NCBI RefSeq assembly: GCF_027587205.1
Contig: NZ_JAPDOD010000003.1
Location: forward strand, 124,001-188,000
From: Solirubrobacter ginsenosidimutans
GTDB taxonomy: Bacteria; Actinomycetota; Thermoleophilia; Solirubrobacterales; Solirubrobacteraceae
Direction of reading: 5' to 3'
Length of the DNA stretch: 64,000 nucleotides
Position numbers and translations under genes: made by a program. A model generated the notes under the pieces. That model ran no database searches and had not been told where the DNA came from. It saw nothing but the letters and a program-made list of their open reading frames with translations. Within the stretch, counting starts at the first letter, position 1; every line of letters starts with the position of its first letter. This document shows, in pieces, positions 34,026 through 41,193 of the stretch.

Positions 34026-36329
34026 CGTGGCCGGCACGGCGCCGCCGACCGTGGAGTCGATGCCGACGACGACGTTGAACGACTTCGTCGAGGTGTTGCC
34101 GTTGGTGTCCTTGGCCGTGCAGGTGACGACCGTGGAGCCGACGGTGAACTTGGTGCCCGAGGCCGGCGTGCAGGTCACCGTCGGGTTCGGGTCCTCGTTG
34201 TCGGTGGCGGTCGGCAGCGTGTAGTTGACGACCGTGCCCGTCGGGTCAGCGGTGTGCGCCGACACGTTGGGGGCGGCGCCGATGACCGGGGCGACCGTCT
34301 CCGCGTCGGTGCCCTGGGCCGAGGCGAGGGCCGCGTAGCCGCCCTGGATCGGCAGGATCACCTTCGACAGCTTCGTGTCGATCGTGATCGGCTGCGCGGG
34401 CGAGGCCGAGGTGGCCGCGGTGCCGGAGGCGTTCGCGCCGAACAGGTTGCCGACGATCACGATGCCGATCTGGTGACCGGCCTTGAAGATGTGCTCGGTC
34501 GCGAACGTCGGGAACGTGATCCGCGTCATCGCGTTCGGCGTCAGCGGGGTCGCCGCCGTGTAGAACAGCGAGTTGCGGTTGGACGAGTCCAGCGTGCCGC
34601 GGGTGACGCGCCACTGCGTGACGGACTGCGTCGGCTTGGTCACCTCGAGGTAGCAGGCGGTGTCGATCTCACGCACCGAGGCCGTGCACGGCTGGCCGAC
34701 GGTGCAGTCGGGGCCGCCCGTGCTGGTGTCGCCCCAGCAGGTGCGGGTGGTCGTGTTGGAGATGCCCTCGCCGCTGCGCGTGACCTGGGTGCCGGCGCCA
34801 TAGTCGACCAGCAGCGCGCCGTAGTTCTCCTGGGTGCCCGGAACCGAGGCGACGATGTCGAAGCTGGCCTGGCCGGAGAGCCGGACGTCCTTCGTCAGCG
34901 GGCGCGAGAGGAACGTGCGGCGGTTGGCCTGCGTGCCCGTCGGCGTGTTCATGATCGTCGTCTCGTTGGCGAAGCCCGCGGTGCCGGTGAAGTTCACCGT
35001 GTCGGCCGCGCCGCCCGAGGAGCCGCCCAGCGAGCCGGCCGCAGCGTTGTCGCCCGTGCCGCGCAGGAAGACGTTGACGTTCTCGGTGCCCGGGATCGGC
35101 CAGCTCGTGTAGTCCTTCCAGACGTCCTTCTCGTCCTCGATGGTCACCGACGGCTCGTTCTCGATGCCGTTGTTGACGCCGTAGAGGTAGTGGTCGAACC
35201 AGCGATGCAGCGTGTTGACCCACTCCGCGCGGCGTGACTCGAACGGGTCGGTGTGACCCGCGCGCAGCAGCCAGAGCTTCGTCTTGACGCCGTTGGCCTT
35301 CAGCGCCTGCTGCCAGTTCCACTCGTGGTCCATGCGGACGTTGTCGTCCTGGAAGCCATGGGTGGCGAAGACGGCGGCCTTGACCTTGGAGGCGTCCTTG
35401 ACGTAGTCGCGGTCGTTCCAGAAGGTGTTGATGTCGCCGTGGGCGTCACCGTCTCCGGTGTCGACGTTGGCGTCGTTGGAGATGTCGGCGTTGACCGGGG
35501 CGCAGAGCGTGCGGCGCTCCGGCAGGTTCACGCCGGGCGGGTTGTTGGTGCCGCCGGCCGTCGTGACGGTCGGGTTCAGGCTCCCGCCGGGGTAGTTGGT
35601 GTTGTTGCGGATGCCGCCGGTGCGCGAGTACAGGTACCAGGAGGAGATGGCCGAGACCGGCACGATCGTCTTCAGGCCCTCGACGCCCGTCGCGGCGACG
35701 CCGTTGGAGAGCGTGCCGTCGTAGGACTTGCCGATCATCGCGGACGAGCCGTTGTGCCAGTCGGCGACGACCTCGGGCGACGTCAGGTCGGCGGCCTTGT
35801 AGGCCTTCACGCGGCCGTTGAGCCAGTCGACGATCGACTTCTCGCCGGCGATGTCGCCGGGGCCGCCGTGCATCGGGCAGCCGTTGGTCGTGTAGCCCGT
35901 GCCGTTCATCTGGCCGAGGACGTACGCGTAGCCGCGCGGGATGAAGTAGTTGTCCAGGAACAGCGGCCAGCGATCGTTGAGGCCGTCGTTGTCCCAGTCG
36001 GCCATGCACTGCGTCTCGTTGCCGCGGCAGACCGTCGTGTAGTACGGCGAAGGATCGATGATCGCCGGGATCTTGTTCGCGGCGGTTCCCTCGGCCGGGC
36101 GGATGATGTCCGCGGTGACCCAGTCCATCTGACCGTTGCGGTCCTGGTCGATCCCCGGCTGCGGGATGAACACGCGCTCGCGGATCGCCGTCTTGTAGTT
36201 GTAAACGGCCTTCGTCTTGCCGTTCTCCAGCACCGGACCGCTCTGCGCCTGTGCGACGCTGCCGCCCCCCAGAGCCAGCGCCGCCAGTGCCAGTGCACCG
36301 GCCGCGAGCCCTCTCGACCCAATCCTCAT
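33684..36329 (-). CDS. Secreted S15/CocE-type peptidase, tandem paralogue, with WxL-like C-terminal module
   Basis: An 881-residue paralogue of the downstream gene with the same plan: signal peptide (MRIGSRGLAAGALALAALAL, cleavage near AQA), S15/CocE alpha/beta hydrolase with Ser202 in MIGKSYDGT, acid Asp in THGFQDDNV and His in RAGHTDPF, jelly-roll region, HYR domain (VTCTAKDTNGNTS) and a 113-residue C-terminal module. Differences include extra cysteine pairs (VCRGNETQC and a loop with QPCTASVREIDTAC), suggesting distinct stability or specificity. The two genes probably arose by tandem duplication. Each has its own leader and downstream hairpin. Confidence 0.88.
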   Translation of the reverse strand: MRIGSRGLAAGALALAALALGGGSVAQAQSGPVLENGKTKAVYNYKTAIRERVFIPQPGIDQDRNGQMDWVTADIIRPAEGTAANKIPAIIDPSPYYTTVCRGNETQCMADWDNDGLNDRWPLFLDNYFIPRGYAYVLGQMNGTGYTTNGCPMHGGPGDIAGEKSIVDWLNGRVKAYKAADLTSPEVVADWHNGSSAMIGKSYDGTLSNGVAATGVEGLKTIVPVSAISSWYLYSRTGGIRNNTNYPGGSLNPTVTTAGGTNNPPGVNLPERRTLCAPVNADISNDANVDTGDGDAHGDINTFWNDRDYVKDASKVKAAVFATHGFQDDNVRMDHEWNWQQALKANGVKTKLWLLRAGHTDPFESRRAEWVNTLHRWFDHYLYGVNNGIENEPSVTIEDEKDVWKDYTSWPIPGTENVNVFLRGTGDNAAAGSLGGSSGGAADTVNFTGTAGFANETTIMNTPTGTQANRRTFLSRPLTKDVRLSGQASFDIVASVPGTQENYGALLVDYGAGTQVTRSGEGISNTTTRTCWGDTSTGGPDCTVGQPCTASVREIDTACYLEVTKPTQSVTQWRVTRGTLDSSNRNSLFYTAATPLTPNAMTRITFPTFATEHIFKAGHQIGIVIVGNLFGANASGTAATSASPAQPITIDTKLSKVILPIQGGYAALASAQGTDAETVAPVIGAAPNVSAHTADPTGTVVNYTLPTATDNEDPNPTVTCTPASGTKFTVGSTVVTCTAKDTNGNTSTKSFNVVVGIDSTVGGAVPATLSLTLGAPVQFGAFTPGVAKNYTAGTTASVISTAGDATLSVADPSSVATGRLVNGSFALATALQGLGTIKTWSAPTSNESVPITFTQSIAANEPLRTGTYSKTLTFTLSTTTP

Positions 36330-36449
36330 AACCCTGACCCTCCGTTGCTTGCGGCTCCACGTCGTCCAGTGACGGCAGCCTTAACGGAACCTTAGGTGCA
36401 GATGAGGATCAGATGCCTCTCATTTCCCGTGCAGATGGCTAAACGGGGG

Positions 36450-37100
36450 CTAGTCGTCCGCCGGGGGCGGGGCGAAGATGATCTTCTTGAGCTCCTCGAT
36501 CGTGTTGCCGCCGAGGCGCAGCGAGGTCATGAAGCCCTCCTGGCCGAGCTCGCCCGCGTTGAGCGCGGTGCGCAGGTCGCCGAGCGGTTCCCGGTCGGCG
36601 TCTGAGACCTTGTCCTTGCTCGCCTCGACGAGCACGAGGTGCCGCGCCCGCCGGTGCGCGGCGGCGAGGCGCACGAAGCGCTCGCGCTCCTCGGGCGACA
36701 GCGTCTGAACCGGGACCACGACCGTCTGCCCGGCGGCGAAGCGCTTGGACGCGGCGGCGTCGAGCAGCGCGTTGGCCTTGGCGTCCAGGTCGGCCTCGGC
36801 GACCTTGCCGGCCAGCAGTGCGCGGACCTTGTCGAGCGACAGCACCGCGCTCTGCTCATCGATCACGCGCGCAACGAACCGCGCGCGCAGTTGCGCGTCC
36901 GCGCACGCGATGACCACGAGGCTCCCGGGCGAGTAGCGCATCCGGAAGGAGGGGGCGAGCACGCGCCCGCGCACGCTCACGTCGAGCTTGCGTGGCGGCC
37001 GTTCGGCCTCGCCGGGGCGACCCGGCCGGTCTGAGGACCACCCGGTCCGCTCGTTATCGGAGATCTTGACGCTGCGCGGTTCCGAGGAGGCCATGGCCAT
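36450..37100 (-). CDS. Degenerate AAA/polynucleotide-kinase-like P-loop protein
   Basis: About 216 residues. The layout recalls Pnkp-type P-loop kinases: a first strand GSLVVIACAD, then the position of the phosphate-binding loop, a later strand-helix VLSLDKVRALLAGK, and AAHRRARHLVLVEAS. However, the P-loop reads ACADAQLRARF, with no GxxxxGK[ST] lysine, so nucleotide binding by the usual mechanism seems lost. The N-terminal ~40 residues are charged and disordered-looking. Starts GTG 37103, ATG 37100 and ATG 37094 are all possible. It is divergent from the HAD-GntR pair. The family assignment is tentative; a pseudokinase role is an inference. Confidence 0.5.
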   Translation of the reverse strand: MAMASSEPRSVKISDNERTGWSSDRPGRPGEAERPPRKLDVSVRGRVLAPSFRMRYSPGSLVVIACADAQLRARFVARVIDEQSAVLSLDKVRALLAGKVAEADLDAKANALLDAAASKRFAAGQTVVVPVQTLSPEERERFVRLAAAHRRARHLVLVEASKDKVSDADREPLGDLRTALNAGELGQEGFMTSLRLGGNTIEELKKIIFAPPPADD

Positions 37101-37140
37101 CACGATGGCAGAAGCGCCCGCGCCCGCCGGTTTAAAACGG

Positions 37141-37170
37141 CGGAGCGCCGGTCTGCAGACCGGCGCTCCG
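37141..37170. repeat. Perfect 30-bp palindrome in a divergent promoter region
   Basis: CGGAGCGCCGGTCTG is followed directly by its reverse complement, giving 15+15 bases with no spacer, preceded by TTTAAAA. It lies between the degenerate kinase gene and the HAD gene. It could be a REP-type element, a cruciform-forming site or a shared hairpin; no other copy was seen in this window. Confidence 0.7.
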
Positions 37171-37246
37171 AGACCGCTTGCCCAGGATCACGAGCGACCG
37201 GCGGAGGCCGTCCGTGACCGTCGCATGAGCCTACCCCAATGTAAGA

Positions 37247-37281
37247 CTGTCTGACAACCCTTGTGTGTGACTGTCAGACAA
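37247..37281 (+). promoter_or_regulatory. Twin GntR/FadR-type operators CTGTCNGACAA
   Basis: CTGTCTGACAA (37247-37257) and CTGTCAGACAA (37271-37281) are spaced 24 bases centre to centre. Each has the TGTC-N-GACA palindromic core and fits the TNGTNNNACNA-type consensus known for the FadR/FCD branch of GntR regulators, apart from the outer first base. They lie just upstream of the HAD gene at 37297, whose co-transcribed partner encodes exactly such a regulator. Autoregulation is the simplest reading. Confidence 0.65.
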
Positions 37282-37296
37282 TGTAGGTTGCGCGCC

Positions 37297-37875
37297 ATGG
37301 AGGAGGAGATCGAGGTCGTCGCGTTCGCCTGCCGCGGCACCCTGCTCGATTGGTCAGGCGCGATCGAGGCGGTGGCGTACGAGTTGGCTCGCTGCAACGG
37401 CGAGAGCCCGCTCGACCGTGGCGCCGCCCTACGCCGGCGTGTGGAAACGCTGGCCGACGGTCACGGGCTGGCACGGGGGTTCGAACGCCTGGCCCGGGAA
37501 CGTGGATATCGCGGGGAAGAGAGCGGCGAGGAATCGCTGGCCCGCGTGGTCGCACTGGCGCGCCCCCTCCGAGGCGCGCGCGAAATCGTCGCGCACGCGG
37601 TCCGGTCCGGGAAACGGTTGGTCGCCGTTTCCCGGGCCGAGAACCCCGGCGCCCTGTATCTGTTCGGCGGCGCGTTCGAGGCGGTCGTCTCCGACCCCCG
37701 CGAGATCGCGGTGCCGCTGGAGTCGATCCTCTACGTGAGCGCGGCCGACTGGCGCCGAGCGGAGGCCCGCCGGCGCGGCATGCGCGCGGTGGCTCCCGAC
37801 GAGCTGGGGTTGGCTCTGGCCCCGCGAGCGCTAGCGGCTGTCCGCACGCCGCGGCACACGATAATGGCGGCCTGA
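37297..37875 (+). CDS. HAD-like protein lacking the catalytic aspartate
   Basis: A 192-residue protein resembling the haloacid-dehalogenase-like family. The N-terminal strand VVAFACRGTLLDWSG matches the usual F-D-x-x-G-T-L-x-D pattern, but the nucleophilic Asp is Ala11, so phosphatase or dehalogenase chemistry is unlikely. Later landmarks are GKRLVAVSRAENPGALYLFG (motif II region) and AVVSDP, ILYVSA. ATG 37297 is chosen over TTG 37261 because it avoids reading through the operator. The next gene, a GntR regulator, overlaps by one base. It may be a ligand-sensing or protein-binding partner of that regulator (inference). Confidence 0.6.
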   Translation: MEEEIEVVAFACRGTLLDWSGAIEAVAYELARCNGESPLDRGAALRRRVETLADGHGLARGFERLARERGYRGEESGEESLARVVALARPLRGAREIVAHAVRSGKRLVAVSRAENPGALYLFGGAFEAVVSDPREIAVPLESILYVSAADWRRAEARRRGMRAVAPDELGLALAPRALAAVRTPRHTIMAA

Positions 37876-38522
37876 TGAGTGGGCTCGCCGTTCGACCCAT
37901 CTCCACCACCGAGGCGGTTGTCGTCTCGCTGCGCGCGCGCATCCTCGACGGCAAGATCGAGGCCGGCGTGCGCCTCCCGGAGCTCGAGCTGGCGGCGGAG
38001 TTCGGCGTCGCCCGCCCGACCGTCCGCGCGGCCATCCAGACGCTCTGCCACGAAGGCCTCCTCGTGCGCGAGCCCAACCGCAGCGCCCACATCCCGGTTC
38101 TGACCCGTGACGAAATCCTCGATCTGTTTTCGGTGCGCATCCCTCTGGAGTGCCTCGTGGTGCGCGCAGTGCTCGAGCGCAGCGCTCCTCTCGCGCCGGC
38201 ACGCGAGGCGATCTCGCGCCTTGAAGCCCTCCCCAACGACGCCGGCTGGAGCGAAGTCGTGGCCGGCGACGGCGCGTTTCACCAAGCGCTGGTCGTCGCC
38301 GTAGGCTCGCCGCGCCTCGAGAAGCTCTACGGCTCGCTGAGTGGCGAGATCCGCCTCTGCGTCGCCCAGTTGCGCCCGAGCTGGGCGTCTCCGGCCGAGA
38401 TCGGCATCGAGCACCGCGAGGTGCTCGAGGTGCTCGAGTCGGGTGACGTCGCCGCCGCCGAGTCGCGGATGACCGCGCACCTCGAGCGCGCGGTGCGCGA
38501 CCTCACCCACCCGAAGGGCTGA
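37875..38522 (+). CDS. GntR-family regulator, FCD (FadR) subgroup
   Basis: A 215-residue regulator. The N-terminal winged helix includes LPELELAAEFGVARPTVRAA and LCHEGLLVREPNRS. The C-terminal all-helical FCD domain has the conserved metal/ligand residues in GDGAFHQALV and IGIEHREVLE. FCD regulators usually repress catabolic genes and release DNA on binding a small organic acid. The start overlaps the HAD stop by one base. A twin operator lies upstream of the pair. It lies convergent to the four-gene dehydrogenase operon beyond two terminator hairpins and may control that or the ABC importer. Confidence 0.9.
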   Translation: MSGLAVRPISTTEAVVVSLRARILDGKIEAGVRLPELELAAEFGVARPTVRAAIQTLCHEGLLVREPNRSAHIPVLTRDEILDLFSVRIPLECLVVRAVLERSAPLAPAREAISRLEALPNDAGWSEVVAGDGAFHQALVVAVGSPRLEKLYGSLSGEIRLCVAQLRPSWASPAEIGIEHREVLEVLESGDVAAAESRMTAHLERAVRDLTHPKG

Positions 38523-38523
38523 C

Positions 38524-38550
38524 GCGGTGCGGGGCGCTGCCCCGCACCGC
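38524..38550 (+). terminator. Hairpin directly after the GntR gene
   Basis: GCGGTGCGGGGC and GCCCCGCACCGC form a perfect 12-bp stem with a GCT loop, two bases after the GntR stop codon; CTTCAAAAC follows. Confidence 0.75.
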
Positions 38551-38563
38551 GCCTTCAAAACGA

Positions 38564-38608
38564 CGAGGGTCGAGTTTCTCGAGTACAGCTCGAGAAAGTC
38601 GACCCTCG
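38564..38608. terminator. Long bidirectional-type hairpin between convergent units
   Basis: CGAGGGTCGAGTTTCTCGAG (38564-38583) pairs with 38589-38608 over a 5-base loop with one mismatch in 20. It lies between the plus-strand GntR unit and the minus-strand dehydrogenase gene ending at 38627, so it may stop transcription from both sides. Confidence 0.65.
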
Positions 38609-38626
38609 CGGTTGTCGTCGGTCAGG

Positions 38627-39829
38627 TCAGGCCGTCGCGAGCCCGACCGCGCGCAGGCGCTCCGGGTCGCCGTGCCACGCGGCGTCCAGGATCGCCTCCA
38701 GCGCGTCGACGTCGAGCGGCCGCGGGTTGTTGTCGATCAGCCGCTTGATGCCGACGCTGGCCTCGGCCATCGGGCGCAGGTCGCCCTGGTCGACGCCGAT
38801 CTCCGCGAGCGAGGCCGGAAGCCCGATCTGCAGGCCCAGCGCGTGGACCTGCTCGATCGCGTCGCCGCCCATCAGCGCCGAGAGCTCGGCGATCTCGGCG
38901 GTGCGGGCCGGGCGGTTGAACTCCATCACGTAGGGGAGGAGCAGACCGGTGCCGAGGCCGTGCGAGGTGTGCGTCGCGGCGCCGACGGCGAACTGCAGCG
39001 CGTGCGCGGCGCTCACGCCGGAGTTGCCGAACGCGATGCCGGCCAGCAGCGAGCCGTAGAGCATCCCAGTGCGCGCCTCGAGGTCGGAGCCGTCCTCGAC
39101 CGCGCGGGCCAGGTTGCGGGCGATGTGGCCGGCGGCGGTCAGCGCGAGCGTGTCCGACAGCAGGTTCTTGCCGACCTGCGGGCGGCCGAGGACGAGATCG
39201 ACCGTCGGCTCCTCGCGCGCGGCCATGTACGCCTCGACGGCATGCGACAGCGCGTCGATGCCGGAGTGCGCGGTCACGATCGGCGGCGCGCCGATCGTCA
39301 GCAGCGGGTCGCAGATCGCGTGGCGGGGGATCAGATGCGGGCTGGCGACGCCGATCTTCATCTCGGTCGCCGGGTCGGTGATGACCGAGACCGGGGTCGC
39401 CTCCGAGCCGGTGCCGGCGGTCGTCGGCAGCGCGATCAGCGGGACGACCGGGCCCGGCACGGACTGCACGGCGTAGTAGTTCTCCAGCGGCCCGCCGTGG
39501 GCGAGCAGGAGCGCCGTGACCTTCGCCAGGTCGATCACGCTGCCGCCGCCGACGGCGACGATCACGTCGGGCTTGACCGATTCGCCGAGCGCGACCGCGG
39601 CGTCGACGGCGGAGCGCGGGACGTCGACCACCGCGTCGCTGAAGATCGTGACCTCGAGCGCGGAGAGCGAGTCGGTGACGGTGGCGAAGCCGGGCGTCGA
39701 GGCGATGACCGGGTCGGTGATGACGAGGACGCGATGCCCGTGGCTCGCGGCTACACGGCCGGCGGCCGCGGCCATCCCGGCCCCGAACAGCACCTCGGAA
39801 GGCGCGCGTAGGATGGCGAAGTCGGTCAT
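38627..39829 (-). CDS. Iron-containing alcohol dehydrogenase
   Basis: A 400-residue group III (iron-type) alcohol dehydrogenase. Landmarks are the NAD-binding GGGSVIDLAKV, PTTAGTGSEATPVSVI, and metal-ligand segments SGIDALSHAVEAY and HTSHGLGTGLLLP. It would interconvert an alcohol and an aldehyde or ketone; maleylacetate-reductase-like and polyol substrates both occur in the family. It is the last gene of a minus-strand operon, overlapping the hydrolase by four bases (ATGA). The divergent ABC importer suggests that it oxidises an imported polyol or sugar derivative (inference). Confidence 0.88.
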   Translation of the reverse strand: MTDFAILRAPSEVLFGAGMAAAAGRVAASHGHRVLVITDPVIASTPGFATVTDSLSALEVTIFSDAVVDVPRSAVDAAVALGESVKPDVIVAVGGGSVIDLAKVTALLLAHGGPLENYYAVQSVPGPVVPLIALPTTAGTGSEATPVSVITDPATEMKIGVASPHLIPRHAICDPLLTIGAPPIVTAHSGIDALSHAVEAYMAAREEPTVDLVLGRPQVGKNLLSDTLALTAAGHIARNLARAVEDGSDLEARTGMLYGSLLAGIAFGNSGVSAAHALQFAVGAATHTSHGLGTGLLLPYVMEFNRPARTAEIAELSALMGGDAIEQVHALGLQIGLPASLAEIGVDQGDLRPMAEASVGIKRLIDNNPRPLDVDALEAILDAAWHGDPERLRAVGLATA

Positions 39830-40569
39830 CGGTCGGTCTCCAGGAAAGTCGTCAGCAGTCGGTTGAATTCGTCGGTGTGTTCCAGCGGCGAGGCGTGGCC
39901 GCAGCGGCCGAACACGTGGCCGCGTACGTCGGGCAGTGCCTCGATCAGGCTGAGGAAGCTGTCGCGCATGGGCACGATGCGGTCCTGTGCGCCGTGCACC
40001 AGCAGCACGGGCGCCGCGATGCCCGCGAGCTCCTCCCGTGTGAGTGCGAGGTCGTCGACCCAGCGCTGGCGCGGCGCCGGGAAGAGCTCGGAGTACCAGG
40101 GCTGAGCGCGCATCGCCGCCTCGCGGGCGACCACGGACGCGTCCGACGGCGCCAAGAACGTGATCAGGTTCGCGACGGCCTGCGCGGACTCCGCGTTCCA
40201 CAGCGCGTCGAGGCCCGCGGGCAGCGGCATCGCAACGCCCATCGAGCCCACGGCGACCACCCTGGTCACGGTTCCCGGGCGCGCGCACGCGAGCGAGAGC
40301 GCGATCGCCCCGCCGGCGGAGTTGCCGACGACCGCGAACGACTCGATCGAGAGCGAGTCCACCAGCTCCAGCACCTGCTCGGTCCACGCTGACCGCAGCG
40401 ACCGTCCCGGCTCGGGCTTCGGACTGGACCCGAAGCCGAGCAGATCAGGCGCGATCACCCGGTGGTGCGGAGCCAGGGCGGCGATCAGCGGCGCCCACGC
40501 CGCGGCCGTCGTCCCCGGGCCGGAGCCGTGCAGCAGCAGCACGGGCGGCCCGGAGCCTTCGGCAAGCAT
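39826..40569 (-). CDS. Alpha/beta-fold hydrolase, C-C hydrolase-like
   Basis: A 247-residue alpha/beta hydrolase. Visible are the oxyanion segment LLLHGSGPGTTAAAW, close to meta-cleavage-product hydrolases, nucleophile Ser84 in VVGNSAGGA, acid Asp in VHGAQDRIVP and His in GRCGHASPLEH. Substrates could be esters, lactones or a 1,5-diketone. The N-terminus is about 15-20 residues shorter than usual because no start codon exists upstream in frame, and no good ribosome site is seen. It lies between the PfpI gene (10-base gap) and the dehydrogenase (4-base overlap), in one operon. Confidence 0.85.
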   Translation of the reverse strand: MLAEGSGPPVLLLHGSGPGTTAAAWAPLIAALAPHHRVIAPDLLGFGSSPKPEPGRSLRSAWTEQVLELVDSLSIESFAVVGNSAGGAIALSLACARPGTVTRVVAVGSMGVAMPLPAGLDALWNAESAQAVANLITFLAPSDASVVAREAAMRAQPWYSELFPAPRQRWVDDLALTREELAGIAAPVLLVHGAQDRIVPMRDSFLSLIEALPDVRGHVFGRCGHASPLEHTDEFNRLLTTFLETDR

Positions 40570-40579
40570 CGGAGGACGC

Positions 40580-41149
40580 TCAGGCCGGGACGGTGGCGCT
40601 CTCGAGCACGTTCATGAACGCGCGCGACCACTCGGGCATGTCCGGCCAGCCACGGCACGAGACCATGTTCCCGTCGACGACGTCGGGCGCGTCGACGAGG
40701 ATCGCGCCGGCGTTCTCCATGTCGCCCCACAGCGGCGGGAAGGCCGCGGTCTTGCGCCCGCGCAGCAGGCCGTAGACGGCGGGAACCTGCGGCCCGTGGC
40801 AGATCGTGCCGACCGGGAGGTCCTTCTCGAAGAAGTACTCCGTGATCCGGCGCACGTCGGCGTCGAGGCGGATGTACTCGGGGGCGCGGCCGCCGGGAAT
40901 GACGAGCGCGACGTACTCCGTCGGGTCGACTTCGGCGAACGTGATGTCGACCGGCAGCTTGCGACCGTTCTTCTCGGTGTAGGCGTCCGAGTTGGGGTCG
41001 AAGTCGTGGATCACCAACTGGACCTCGCGGCGCGTCAGCGCCGCCACGTCAGCGATGTATCCCGCCTCGCGAATGCGATAGACCGGGTACATCACGTCGA
41101 GCTCTTCGGCGGCATCGCCGACCAGCACCAGCACTTTCTGTTGCGACAC
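40580..41149 (-). CDS. DJ-1/PfpI-family protein
   Basis: A 189-residue DJ-1/PfpI protein. The nucleophile elbow is Cys117-His118 in VGTICHGPQVP, and the partner Glu lies in IPGGRAPEYIR. Family members act as glyoxalases, deglycases or chaperones. The GTG start at 41149 is preceded by a strong AGGAGGGAGG ribosome site; upstream open sequence is a shadow of the aldehyde dehydrogenase. Second gene of the four-gene operon, it may protect against reactive aldehydes formed by the neighbouring dehydrogenases (inference). Confidence 0.88.
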   Translation of the reverse strand: MSQQKVLVLVGDAAEELDVMYPVYRIREAGYIADVAALTRREVQLVIHDFDPNSDAYTEKNGRKLPVDITFAEVDPTEYVALVIPGGRAPEYIRLDADVRRITEYFFEKDLPVGTICHGPQVPAVYGLLRGRKTAAFPPLWGDMENAGAILVDAPDVVDGNMVSCRGWPDMPEWSRAFMNVLESATVPA

Positions 41150-41193
41150 GGAACCTCCCTCCTGTTGTCTCTGTAAGAACCTGAAAGCTTCGG

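Noticed and set aside
37261..37296. TTG start for the HAD-like gene
   Set aside because: It would place the operator inside the coding region; ATG 37297 gives the family N-terminus.
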